This document shows positions 24,040-34,235 of a stretch of DNA of 64,000 nt, one piece after another. The notes beneath the pieces were generated by a model. The model had not been told where the DNA came from, did not search any database, and saw nothing but the letters and a program-made list of their open reading frames with translations. The DNA is from Marasmius tenuissimus (lineage: Eukaryota; Basidiomycota; Agaricomycetes; Agaricales; Marasmiaceae), in NCBI GenBank assembly GCA_029532415.1, contig JAQOTA010000042.1, positions 186,001 through 250,000 on the forward strand, given 5' to 3'. A program made the position numbers and the translations under genes. How positions within the stretch are numbered: the stretch's first letter is position 1; each line of letters starts with the position of its first letter.

Positions 24040-25878
24040 CTTCAGCTAACAGTGAGGTAGATTGAGGTTGGAAGTGATTGGCTCTGGCTATCTTCTTCCT
24101 CCCCCCCACCCTTTTAAACGACAAAATTCTGTTTCCCTGCGATTATGTATGGTGGTCTCGAATCCCCGAAGTAATAGGGTTGGTAGGGACAGCACGGGTT
24201 TGGCGGAGTAGGCAGGAGCACAAAATTTCCCATCTTGCCGTGTCTGAATCCTTTAACATGTCACACATCGTGGTGGTCGTTCGCCTATCCAATTTCAAAA
24301 TGGCAGCCTCGACCTTCGAATCTGGACTTAATTGGAGACTCATGTGCATCTGGATTTTGGATTGATTGCCACCAAAACAGTCAGACGGCGATAACAATAT
24401 TGTGCAAGGCATCATCGACATGTCCGATGTGCAATTGCTCATATCAAATTTCTCTTGACAAGATGGGCCGGGATCATTGTTTCTGGTGTCGTCCCTCATA
24501 CGCTGCTGCACATTTAGATGGCACGTAGTATTGATGTGCAGCAGGTCCCTGAATCCTGCGAGGTCCAAAAGGGATGTACTTCCAAATAAATAAATAAATA
24601 GCCCAGATTCCCCGCATCAGAATTAAAGAGCCTACTACTTGTACCTCTTTTTTCTTCTTCTGTTGGACTGGCTCCCTTGAGCTACAACGCATGTTACAAA
24701 GCTTGTACTTCGACTCCTGTCTAGAAGTGTGGGGAATGCATAACGGAGAGATAGTCCTACCGCCAAAACAGCGTTATGTAAGTTGCAACGCTAAAGATTC
24801 ACTTCCAGAGTTTGCTTTGACCGCTGAACCCGAGAATCCAAATCTATACTGCGTAACGGTCGGCGGATCGTCGCCTCCCTATACTCCCGGAGTAGCACTA
24901 TATACATGACTGCCGACTCATGGCCGTAGTCCCAGTTTCGCTTACTCGCTTATTGATTCCTCGGAAACGAGGACTCGGGTGTTGCGCTCAGCCTTTGTGA
25001 GCATTAGGGGCGAAGAGGAGAATAACCGCGCGCACGCCTCCAGTGATACTGATTTTGACCTCGATACGGGGAATTTGTTGAAGGGCAAAGTGCCCAAGGT
25101 TGAGCAGGAATACGCACCGATATCATCACACATTTGCTAGCGTAGTAAGGCAAAGACCTTTTTGGAATCTATGGAATCCAGAGCGCTTCCGGGAGGACCG
25201 AACGCAACAACCTTCGCTTCTGGGGATGGCAGGCGACCCGACCGAGCACCAGAGGTTGCAACAAAGCAAACAACTGAATAAGTGACCCTAGCACTGGAGA
25301 ACATACCCTGTGGATACGGTCTTCCAATGACGTCGTGTCTCTCTCTCTCAAAGTTATTGGCGAAGCCGTAGGTTAAGATCGAGACCGAGTATCTGATACA
25401 AATGGCTTAGCGATCTTTTCTAACCTGGGGTTATACTATGCCGCCTGGAGCCTACTGTATATGTACAGGCGCTGACAGGGGGGAAATTCCTGCTCAAAAA
25501 TACCTGGCTCACCCGAGAATCTTAGAAATTAAGAAGCGTCAAAGCAATCTTTCTTGACCACAGATTCTTGTGCCTTCTTCAAGCGGGGATATGAAGTGTA
25601 ACTGTGAAGGTAACCCTCCGAGAGTTGAGGCGACGAAGCTTCCAAGGCTGTCACTACTGACAGCTGTTTTTTTACGCTTTTTCGTTTGGTATGAACACAA
25701 CCTTCGGCTGTTGAGATCAACGAATAGCAAGGAAGTTTTGGATATCGAGGCCAAATCGAATCGCAAATTCATAAACGATCCAGAGTTCTCGAAATAGCCA
25801 TCATTTATGACCAAACAAAAACCCGTGCCCACATCCAACTACTCGAGTCCCAAGTCCCAACCGACCACTTCCCCAAAA
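24040..25878. other. Intergenic stretch left of the duplicated block
   Basis: No supported gene. The lectin copy 1 promoter lies at 24040-24130, where the TATA-like word is degenerate (TTTAAAA). A short (AAAT)n run lies near 24585-24600. From about 25780 rightward the DNA is shared with about 42790 onward, the left edge of the large duplication. Confidence 0.45.
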
Positions 25879-26588
25879 TCAAAAGGTCCAAACCTGGTTT
25901 GTATTTCCCTCCGTACACTCCCAAGTCTGCAATCCCATTCCACGATCAAGGACTCCACCAGTGAGATCCAGACACTGATTGTTTGGGCTCTTGGCGGTTC
26001 TAAACCTATTCCCTTCAACAATCCATCCAGTGACGGGGGTGTCGCCTGTGTTTGATCCGCAACCGGCTACCCGAAGGCCGGCACCGTTGTATGCTAGGGC
26101 AAGTTTGTGGGCAGAAAGGACTAGGAGAAAACAAAGGGACGTACATCCGAATGGTTGATCACCGTGCCCGAAGATCGTATGCCAGCTCTTGAGACACAAG
26201 TTTGGTGCACCGACCGATTGAACCTCGGTCTCGCCTTCGGTGAAGTTCCAGAGAGTGAAATTAGACTCGGCGCACGGGTAGCTAGATGATGGTTTGGGCT
26301 AAGTGAGCAGGTCATTGGTTTGGGTGAGCGAACACTCACATCACGGCGTTGGTGTCGGTAGGAGGAGTCGGTGCACCACCGTCGTAAGGAACAACACACC
26401 AATCGGTGTTGCCGTTCTGGAAGGGGGTAAGAGTTCAATCCGAGTCGCGTCAACAATGGTCTGAGAAAACATACAGGGTGAAGAGGACGTCCTCCAGCCT
26501 GACGAGCGCCAACAGTCACGGTCATAGCTGAGGCAGTGGTCACGGTGGCGCATGACACAGCAAGGGCGACGAGGAAAGAGAAGTGCAT
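25879..26588 (-). CDS. Secreted ricin-B-type lectin-like protein, copy 2, intact
   Basis: The ATG at 26588 opens a 21-residue signal peptide (MHFSFLVALAVSCATVTTAS). Four exons join in frame. Exon 1 ends GGRPLHP. Exon 2 is NGNTDWCVVPYDGGAPTP. Exon 3 carries YPCAESNFTLWNFTEGE and PNLCLKSWHTIFGHGDQPFG. Exon 4 runs SYNGAGLRVAGCGSNTG, WIVEGNRF, NNQCLDLTGGVLD and LQTWECTEGNTNQVWTF, ending TGA 25879-25881. The L-C-L, Q-T-W and Q-V-W positions fit a beta-trefoil carbohydrate-binding (ricin B-lectin) fold of about 183 residues. The mature protein is secreted and has several Cys. It is the only undamaged one of three copies; copy 1 (23312) and copy 3 (42871) carry frameshifts. A TATA box lies about 65 bp upstream. 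Confidence 0.85.
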
Positions 26589-26650
26589 TTTCCGCTGACA
26601 GTGAAAGGAATCAAAGTTGGGAGTGATTAGCTCCGGCTCTCCTGCCACCC

Positions 26651-26657
26651 TTTATAC
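26651..26657 (-). promoter_or_regulatory. TATA box of lectin copy 2
   Basis: TATAAAG on the minus strand lies about 63 bp before the ATG at 26588. The same position in copy 3 has TATAAAA (43633-43639). In copy 1 it is decayed to TTTAAAA. Confidence 0.55.
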
Positions 26658-27124
26658 GTTGAGAGCCTGGTTCCTTAAGATTATGTGTGTCGGTCTTAAA
26701 TCACCGGTTTGGCAGGGTTGGTAGAAACGGCGCGGGTTTGGCGGGGTGGGTAGGGGCATGAAACTTCCCATCATGCCGTGTATGAATTACTGAACCATGT
26801 CGAGATGATCGACACGTAGTACCCGAGTGAAGGGTCAGAAAAGTCAAAAGGTACCTCGTGGTATACGGTTTATTCGTAATAGTATCCGATGTCGAAGTGG
26901 TTGGCACGACCAAACGAATTGGAAAGATTGTGAATATTAAGGGCTCAATTTGAATACTCGATACACATGGTAAACGTGACCTGGCTGCAGCTAGTATTCT
27001 ACGTGCACTATTCTTGGTTGACAGTCTTATTCTCCAGTTGATACTGGCTACCGTTCGTTCTCAGTCTCTGAGGTGTGCATAACATCTTCAGTATCCGAGA
27101 TAAATGAATAGCAGATTTATTTGG

Positions 27125-27245
27125 ATCAACAAACCCACATCCTCACCCAGCTATAGTACACTCGAGTCTCAACCGACCATTTTCACGCAATCGAGAAGTC
27201 CAAAACTGATTCTAATTCCCCTCCGTACATCGACATGGCTACGGT
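27125..27245 (-). repeat. Relic of a lectin 3' end, left block
   Basis: The stretch from about 27125 resembles the 3' flank and last codons of the lectin genes (AAACCCAC, CTCGAGTC, CAACCGACCA and CCCCTCCGTACA in the same order as at 25805-25920). It is strongly decayed and has no open frame. The right block has the matching relic at about 44020-44130, so it predates the block duplication. Confidence 0.55.
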
Positions 27246-27683
27246 GTAAAGAGTCCTAACAGCTATCAAGTAATTCCCGCTCCTGTCTGACTGTTGGTAG
27301 TTGGTATTTCAAGATTGGGTAAGCGGATGAGCGGACCACTGGAGCTTCGAATCTGGAGAATGTGTCCAATTATGCTAGCAGAAAAGCAAGAAATTGCCTT
27401 TCCAAAACGATGATTTCCACCCAGCAAACAATAAAATATTCTCGGAAGGGATGGCACGGCGTACTAAAAACAGTAACTCTGCAGCACGTACTGTATTTCA
27501 AGAACTGAGTCAGAATTGGCCGCCTGAGTCCGTCCATTCCCGGATCAAGGGATGTCATTCTCTGCTGCATAACCTGAACGAGTTGAAAATCTCGTAAAAT
27601 TTAGTGATATGTATACTTGAAAGTATAAACTCATACTTGAGTATGAAACTGAACATATTGCTGCTCACCTACCCATTGACAAT

Positions 27684-27779
27684 TCCCTGGTAGTATATCG
27701 GTTAGTTCACGCGCCTGTCATTAGTCGTTGGTGCGAAGTGCACAACGCGCGAAAGCTGGGTTCGACTCCAGCCAGGGAG
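27684..27779 (+). tRNA. tRNA-Asp(GUC), copy 1, probably defective
   Basis: The acceptor stem TCCCTGG pairs with CCAGGGA. The anticodon stem CGCGC/GCGCG holds loop C-T-GTC-A, and an intron of about 25 nt follows position 37. The T arm has lost one C (CTCCAG instead of CTCCCAG), which breaks the T stem, and the D arm has TTC for TAC. A T6 run at 27804-27809 would end Pol III transcription. Confidence 0.7.
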
Positions 27780-28265
27780 GTATGGCACACAAGTAGAGGA
27801 TAATTTTTTCTATTCGCGCAGTCATAGACGTGATAGGTTTGACTATAACCTCCAGACAGAGACCGTCCTCTTCCGTAGCCAAGTAAAAATCAATGACCAG
27901 TTGTCTCGCGGTCAGATTGTGGTCGAGTAGACAAGACAAACGTGCATAACAAGCGTTGTGAGTACGGTGCGCTTTGGGGAACCCAAGAACACAAACGCCG
28001 GATGGTTAAGTAAGAAGTCGAAGCAGGCTAATGCTCCATTGGACCCGAATTGTCAGAAGTCGACCTCTCCGATAGGTCGAGCCCTCAGCCAATTGCCATT
28101 CTATCGATGTGGAGTGTAAGTGCTACCAGGCATGGAGCTAGATACTTGTGATTGGGAGCAAATTTCCCGTGATATTCTTCAGTGTGCCTCTATCTAAAAC
28201 GCGGGAAACGTTAACGGATTATGTCCAAGGTCTACACAGCGAAACCCGAACAACCTTTGGTAATA

Positions 28266-28367
28266 TCCGATGTGGTGTAGTGGCTAACATTGCTGTCTTT
28301 CAAATTTCATGTACAAGATTACAGACATGTCTCACAGCAGCCCGGGGTTCGATTCCCCGCATCGGAA
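28266..28367 (+). tRNA. tRNA-Glu(UUC), copy 1
   Basis: TCCGATG pairs with CATCGGA, and anticodon stem GCTGT with ACAGC. The loop is C-T-TTC-A followed by an intron of about 30 nt, the longest of the set. The T arm CGGGG-TTCGATT-CCCCG is perfect, so the mature 72-nt part looks functional. Confidence 0.85.
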
Positions 28368-28444
28368 TTCAAGACTTTTAGTAGGGTACTTTCTTTTTCC
28401 ATAATGATATAACCCACTATGTAAGTCCAAAGGAGTTACCGTTC

Positions 28445-28453
28445 GATGCCAAC
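28445..28453 (+). repeat. Left target-site repeat of the DUF6589 element
   Basis: GATGCCAAC lies here and is repeated exactly at 32630-32638, just outside the inverted termini. The unoccupied equivalent in the other block is GTCGCCGAC at 45355-45363. Confidence 0.8.
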
Positions 28454-28610
28454 TAGGCCTGTCACGCGGCCCCTCACGGACGAGCAAGCTGAGTCGTGAG
28501 GGGCCTGTAAAACGGAAGCAAATTCTCAGCCAGAGATTTTAGGGAATTGCCGAAGCGGATATGGAAACGGGCTGCTTACTATCTAGAGTAAAAAGTTCTC
28601 AGGACCCTTA
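28454..28610 (+). repeat. Left terminal inverted repeat of the DUF6589 element
   Basis: It aligns with the reverse complement of 32473-32629. Well-kept words are CCTGTCAC, CTGTAAAACGGAAGCAAAT, CAGCCAGA, ATTTTAGGGA, TGCCGAA, ATATGGAAAC and TTAGAGTA/CTAGAGTA. It contains the hairpin at 28468-28505. Confidence 0.85.
28468..28505 (+). other. Subterminal hairpin in the left TIR
   Basis: GGCCCCTCACG (28468-28478) pairs perfectly with CGTGAGGGGCC (28495-28505) around a 16-nt loop. The right end has the same-size hairpin with a different stem sequence but the same loop core, so pairing appears to be conserved rather than sequence. Confidence 0.8.
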
Positions 28611-28647
28611 AATAGTAACCACCACGTTGCTCTGACGCGTCGCGCTC

Positions 28648-31600
28648 ATGGAACCTCCTGCCTCCCCATCGAGGTTATTACCGTAAATAAGATTAATTTG
28701 CGGCTTCTACTCTCGTTCTGACGTTTTGTTCCGAAGACCACCGAATAAATCTAAACCAAAACGGACACGAACAAAGAATCCTTTCAGCGGCAGGACTCTA
28801 TCGCACGACCAATTCAATGCTCAGAACATTGAACCTCCGCCTTCGCAAATACCATCAGTGGCTTCAGGCTCTCAAGTGACCAATAAGAAGTCAAGGAATC
28901 AAAACCCGTATAGCCTTCCTCCACAATTCAAGGTACCTCCATCTACACCAGCCGCCACACCTCCGAATGCAAGCACATCAATACTCCGGTCTGCTTCGTC
29001 TCTTTCATTCAACTCAATCACACCCGATACTCCGGAACTCATGTTTGGCACCCCCTCCACTCCTGCGAGCAACCCTCTGTCTTCGTTGTATCCTCAGACT
29101 CCGTGTTCTACCAATTTCTCTGAGCTTCCGATCGCCAACACAATCAACTTGGCTGACCCGTTACACGTCGATACCTCACACAGCCCTCTGTTTGGTAGTC
29201 TCGGACTAGACGCGATGACCTTGGACTCTCCCTTTATACCTGCAATGGACCACGAGGAAGATGGACCAGAAAAGACTCGGACTCGAAAGCCTCGCCGTAT
29301 GCCGACACGGGAAATCCTGCAGATGCTGAATCAAGAGTATCAGATGACGGTCTGGGAGCTCATCCAGAATATCTTGACCATGACTACCTTCGACTACCAT
29401 CTAGTTGGTCTCTACAGAGGTGACTCGAGGCGCTTGGAGCAGATGCTCGATGCTCTCTGGGATATAGGTCCAATCCGCGAGCGCATGTCGAAATGGATGC
29501 AGCCGGTTGCACTCGAACAGGTCTCGGAGCGTGTACATCAAGAGTTTAGCAAGGTCAAGTCAGAACACTACTTCTACTCGCATCAAGTTACGCCAGAGGT
29601 ACTACAAACATACAATTTCCGCCACGAGATGCAGTCTACTCGGAAATCTACTCCTGCGTGGGATCAGATTATACGATCTGTTACGGATTCCATAGAAAGT
29701 CCGGAGCGGTACGAGCGAAACTGTTTGGTGATCATTTCATCTCTCCTCCACGTAGTGAGTTGAGCGCTGATATTGGCTTCCAGGGTATCAACGTCGTTAC
29801 TGCTCAAGTTCTTCACATGCATTCGCCACGCTGTAACAAATTCCAGATAACCTTCGGTGTATTCTCACAGGCCGTCGGTGCCTCTCGTCAGATGATCGAG
29901 ACACCTAACCACTGTCACCTCTCCACTTGCTTTCCTACGACTCAAGATACTATCACTCACCTAGCGGATCGGGCTGTTGAACACGCTCGCACTGTATCAT
30001 TTGGGCCACATATGCTCGACTGGGATAACTATAACTCCAAAGGCTCTGTTCATGTTGAACAGCGTCCCAATGCGCCAAGCAAGGTGCAATCGGGTACTCT
30101 GGTTCTCTGCTACGGGCTCCGATTTGTCAAGGATCCTTCGCACATGTTGCTTGAGCCCATCACTACCCGCCTTCGTAACTCTTCACCAGTGACGGTTGTC
30201 GATTTCAAGCCGTCTGTTGTATCATTATCTTCATATCGTCACCAGTTAGCAATCCATCTCATTCGAGTTCTTGTGTCCTTCGGGTCACCTCGTGGATTTG
30301 ATCCATCATACATCCTCAACCATCCACTCCTCCAGTTCCTCACACGTCATCAGATCCCCGCCCTACCCACCACTTCCTTTGATCCCTTGCGTATAACCAC
30401 CATCGAGGAAGCGAGTACCGCAGGTAACCTTAAAGTACCACGGGATGCGTACATTGACCAGATGAAGAGGCTTGAGGAGACTCTCAATGCCATGGCAGTT
30501 GTGTCAATCAATGATCAACTCACGAACGCGAGGATCCGTTCCACTCAGGTTCTTCGCCATGAAGATATCTCACCTTGGGAACAGCGGAAAATATTCCAGC
30601 TCGCTCCAGCTATCTTCCATATGCTCATGAATCTACACTGGGGGATTCGCGATAAGCATTATGGTACTATACGTCAGCCCGGGTCACTTTCGAATCTTTA
30701 CAGTAGAATGGGCAAGAAACGGCTCGGTAATGACAAGCCCGAGTACTATCCACTCCGCGATGCGCACGGTCAGGTTTTGGATGGCATCGTGATTTGCGCC
30801 TGGAAGGAAGTGTTACCGCCCTCATACCCAACACTCGGAGCCTTCCTTGACTCAAATCCATCCCCCGCTCTCCTTCTCGGGATGTCATTCAAGATTCTCA
30901 ATGATTTTGCGCGACCGCTCCCAAATGTTACACCACCACCACCACCAAAGCCTCGGAAAAAAAGAAACACACCCGATTCCGAGTCTACTGCTGCTGCTAC
31001 TGCCACTGCTACCGAAGCAAAGTCTGCATCGGGAGCTTCTCCTTCAACTCAAACTTCATCCGCACCAGCACCTACCGCAACGGCACCTCCAACAAGTCAA
31101 GCTGAAGCTTCGACTTCATCAACAGCCCCATCACAAACTTGGCCATCGACATCAACTCAGACCTCGTCATCCAAGGATCCGGAACGAGATATTCTCCATC
31201 AGAATATCAGGTTGCTGTTCCACGACTTGCTGTACTTGCGAGAGTTGGAGACTTCTACAAAGACTGGAGATGTGGGAAGAATCGAGGATATACTGCCAAA
31301 TCTCATGGCAATCTTTCGTGGTTGCGGGTCGGCCAAGTATGCGATGGAAATTCTCCATTACCTGGATAACTTGAACCAAATCTGGCCGGAAGAATTTGCG
31401 TGAGTCTTACAGTTGGCTTGGGCTACTTTCTCACGTTTGGACCAGGAATATTGTACGCAAGAATATCCTTGTCAACCTCGAGGGCCATGACGACTCATTT
31501 CTTGGTGTTGATATGAACATTGAGCACATTATTAACGAAATCAAGGTACCCTTATCTACTTTGGGCTAACAACGGTCACTTACTCTCTTACAGAAACTGT

Positions 31601-32007
31601 ACGCAGCGAAAGGAATTTATGCTTCCTGGGATCGACTCGGGGATTATGCTGCCGCGATCAGGTCCCTCATTGCTATCAAAAAAGTAATGCGCAGTATGAT
31701 GGAAACGGCTTACCAGAAGAAAGAGCACACCAATGCTGATACGTCTGCCTCGGTCTGGGAGGTTGTCTCTGCCATTGAAGAGTATCAGCTTCTCAAGTTC
31801 ATTCCGGATCGAAAGGTTGATGTCGAGGTCAAAGCAACTCCTAATCTACTTTCGGAGGGTTGGGATAAGGTGCGTAAGACAACCATTCCAACGTACAACA
31901 AGAACATGGCTCTTTTCCGCGATTCTGATAAGGACGGGGTGTTTGAGGTCGAAGAGGACGAGTTGCGTCCAATGGATTTCACAACTGGTCAGCCCGAGGA
32001 TGATTAG
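28648..32007 (+). CDS. DUF6589-domain protein, candidate transposase of its element
   Basis: Five exons give about 1057 residues: 28648-28673 (MEPPASPS), 28737-29754, 29784-31399, 31446-31545 and 31594-32007. I chose the ATG at 28648 because the long second exon has no upstream ATG and this 63-nt GT-AG intron joins in frame. The N-terminus (1-170) is Pro/Ser/Thr-rich and basic (KPKRTRTKNPF). A conserved DUF6589 body follows. It includes ILQMLNQEYQMTVWELIQN, RHEMQSTRKSTPAWDQI, MLDWDNYNSKGSV (about residue 425), SINDQLTNARIRSTQ (about 590, a variant of the family's G-D-Q-L-T motif), AIFHMLMNLHWGI, and the C-terminal LVNLEGHDDSFLGVDMNIEH plus KLYAAKGIYASWDRL. A Ser/Thr/Ala-rich linker lies at about 735-815. 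It lies inside a TIR element, so transposase is the natural guess. The biochemical role of DUF6589 is not established as far as I know. Confidence 0.85.
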
Positions 32008-32084
32008 AAACATATGTGATTATACTACTACTACATCTCTGGGGTCTACCCGTCTACGTTTTGAGCTTCGGCCATCCCCTGTGT

Positions 32085-32396
32085 TTATACCTGCATCAAA
32101 GGTCTTAATAACATTGCATATGCTATCAACCTTGAGTCGTGATTGATGGAGTTTACAACGAATCGGAGTTGATGTTCGCGTGGAATTTCTCGACCATTCG
32201 TGGTATGAAAGGCAATAACAATAGTCCGGAATGCTGTTGTAAGGTTCTTGCCGGAAAGTGAGTTGATATAGGTGTGCGGGTAGGAAGGGTTGGCTGGGAT
32301 ATCGTAGCGCTCGAGAATTTGAAGTAAAGGTGTATTCTGCATGGTAAGAACATCTTCTACGTAGTCGGCTACTGTCTGGCAGCCTTCTGTGGTCAT
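32085..32396 (-). CDS. Small convergent frame inside the DUF6589 element
   Basis: An ATG at 32396 opens 103 codons: MTTEGCQTVADYVEDVLTM, LLQILERYDIPANPSYPHTY, GKNLTTAFRTIVIAFH and REIPREHQLRFVVNSIN. Composition and amphipathic spacing look like a real protein. The frame is also open upstream to about 32474 without an ATG. It is convergent with the DUF6589 gene, with only about 77 bp between their stops. The P-R-E-H-Q-L-R segment faintly recalls the Q-motif region ahead of the P-loop in fungal RecQ-like helicases. If so, this is only the N-terminal remnant of such a gene. Function unknown. Confidence 0.4.
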   Translation of the reverse strand: MTTEGCQTVADYVEDVLTMQNTPLLQILERYDIPANPSYPHTYINSLSGKNLTTAFRTIVIAFHTTNGREIPREHQLRFVVNSINHDSRLIAYAMLLRPLMQV

Positions 32397-32472
32397 TGTG
32401 AAAGGGAAAGCCGAGATCGCTAGAACGTAACTGACGGAAGTTGAGAAGGAAGTCGCGCCAGCGCGTCCGTGC

Positions 32473-32629
32473 ACGGGCCCTGAGAATATTCTACTCTAAA
32501 TGGTAAGCAAGGTGGTTTCCATATTCTGTTCGGCAAATCCCTAAAATGTCTGGCTGAAGATTTGCTTCCGTTTTACAGGTCCGTATATACCCAGCTTGCC
32601 TCGTCATATACGGACCGGTGACAGGTCTA
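32473..32629 (-). repeat. Right terminal inverted repeat of the DUF6589 element
   Basis: This is the inverted partner of 28454-28610, with roughly four fifths identity by eye. It contains the second hairpin, GGTCCGTATAT (32578-32588) with ATATACGGACC (32606-32616), around a 17-nt loop. Confidence 0.85.
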
Positions 32630-32638
32630 GATGCCAAC
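32630..32638 (+). repeat. Right target-site repeat of the DUF6589 element
   Basis: GATGCCAAC, identical to 28445-28453. Confidence 0.8.
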
Positions 32639-34144
32639 CCTTCTCCCGCGCCGTGCCATCTTCTCTCTACTGATTTGATATACGGAATCTCCCATGAAAT
32701 TCGTTGACAGTCAAGTTCATACGGGCGAGAAAGAGCTCTTGCTACGTATCAGGTATTAGAAGGGTAAGTAGCATTCCGTCTGCAGCCTGAGTTTTCACGC
32801 GTTTCCCCCACAAACTCTCGCACCAACTCGCCTTGGGACCCGGATCAACAAAGTCTCCACGGTGCTGAGAGGCCTGACAGAAAGCGATTCAGTACCACGA
32901 CCTCACACGCATATAGAGAGCCAAGAGACTCAGGTTAATTCATTACTCTCGCCGTCTCCCACGTTCGCCAATGTGCCAGCCGTAGCTCATATACATAGAC
33001 AAGTGCCACAGTGCCAACGTTGGATTGCGGTACCTACATTGTACTAGACCCTTTGCTCGGGGCGAGTTCCATGGAGAATCGATGTTGAAAGACTCGTCGC
33101 GGCTGTACAGCAGTCAGAGACTGAGTAATCGATAGCGAGTGTGATTCGAGAGCCCCGAAATAAGAGGATTGCAACTTGAGGGCGAGGATAGCCTCACAAG
33201 CGGCGGTTAAGGGGACGCAGATCTTCTAGGTAGCCAGGCGATGTGTCGAAGAGGACCGGGAGGTACCGTCGCTGGTGTGACTGAAGAGCGAGGCTGACTG
33301 CCGTAGTATAATAGTTGCGGTGGATCGTGAAGAAAACATATGGTCAGACGTGCTGTGAGGGCGCGATGTAAAGATAGAACGTACAGTCGGTTCCTGGTTG
33401 TCTCGCTAACGTCCTTCTTTCGCCATCCCAGAAGCAAACTGACGGCCTATGAAGGGAACCTGGATATCGAGTGGTCAAATGGGCCACCCGTATTATCAGA
33501 CTGATATCGAGGATGTCTTGCTTCCACCGTTTTCAAGAATTGACTCGGGCGTTCACTGGCAGCGAAGATTTCTTGACTGTTGGTTTCCGGTGTGTCGATG
33601 GTCTCTATTGTACGTCATCAGTAAGAGGCCTCTAATCAAAGACAAGAGATTTCGCGCCTTGGATGCATAAACCAGTACCCTTCAGCTAGCGTTCATCGTG
33701 ACTACCCGTGGGTATTGGTGAATCTCCTTCCTCTTATTTGCGACGTATGTGTTCAATGAGTAGGATACCAGGTACAAAAGTCACTTTAGCTCACCCAGGG
33801 CCTTTGACCAGAGAGGAAAAAACCGATGATGGAAGCGATAAGGCGAGGTGAAGGGAGAGAACAGTTACCATGCATGGTTTGGGTAGAAGCGAAGAAACCA
33901 CGGAGGCCAGCAATCACCGAACGCACGGACCAACTTTAGGGGAGGTCGATTTTCTCGCCAAAGGTCATTTCCTTTCCTCAGATGTGCTTGACACTCAACA
34001 ATTATAAGCTCCCACTAGCACGAGCCAAGCTTTTGTATGCCTTCATCTACGGCACCGGGCAATGCAAGGGGAGAAGGTGCAAGTCGCCTTCATGGTGATG
34101 CCAACTTGCCAGCCCTGTAGCTTTAATGATGCCCTCTATGTATG
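32639..34144. other. Duplicated spacer between tRNA-Glu and tRNA-Asp, left block
   Basis: It matches 45364-46808 along its length. Minus-strand pieces around 33840-33960 (GACCAACTTTAGGGGAGG and neighbours) recur at 46560-46630 and at 59110-59155, so a decayed minus-strand gene may lie here. No open exon chain survives. Confidence 0.45.
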
Positions 34145-34235
34145 TCCCTGGTAGTATATCGGTTAGTACACGCGCCTGTCATGGGTCATAGCTGAAAATT
34201 CGCGCGAAAGCTGGGTTCGACTCCCAGCCAGGGAG
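34145..34235 (+). tRNA. tRNA-Asp(GUC), copy 2
   Basis: All stems pair (TCCCTGG/CCAGGGA, CGCGC/GCGCG, CTGGG/CCCAG). A 19-nt intron follows position 37. T5 at 34259-34263 is a weak Pol III stop. Confidence 0.85.

Larger units (their letters stand above)
28454..32629 (+). mobile_element. TIR DNA transposon of about 4.18 kb carrying a DUF6589 gene
   Basis: Both ends begin TAG[G/A]CCTGTCAC reading inward, and similarity continues for about 157 bp (28454-28610 against the reverse complement of 32473-32629). A perfect 9-bp direct repeat, GATGCCAAC, flanks it. In the sister block the flanks (TACCGTTCG on the left, CTTCTCCC on the right) are joined with a single target copy at 45355-45363, so the insertion happened after the block duplication. 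Inside are one five-exon DUF6589 gene on the plus strand and a 103-codon frame on the minus strand. The intact gene and perfect target repeat suggest a recent, possibly autonomous copy. Confidence 0.85.

Noticed and set aside
24580..24602. Short AAAT-type microsatellite
   Set aside because: Only about four units; no indication of function.
30847..31374. A 175-codon plus frame rich in His, Leu and Gln inside the DUF6589 gene
   Set aside because: It is the off-frame reading of the Ser/Thr/Ala-rich linker of the real protein.
28454..32629. Idea that the element belongs to the Kyakuja-Dileera-Zisupton superfamily
   Set aside because: The encoded protein shows DUF6589 motifs, not the cysteine-containing KDZ catalytic core as I know it; kept as a separate family pending a fold comparison.
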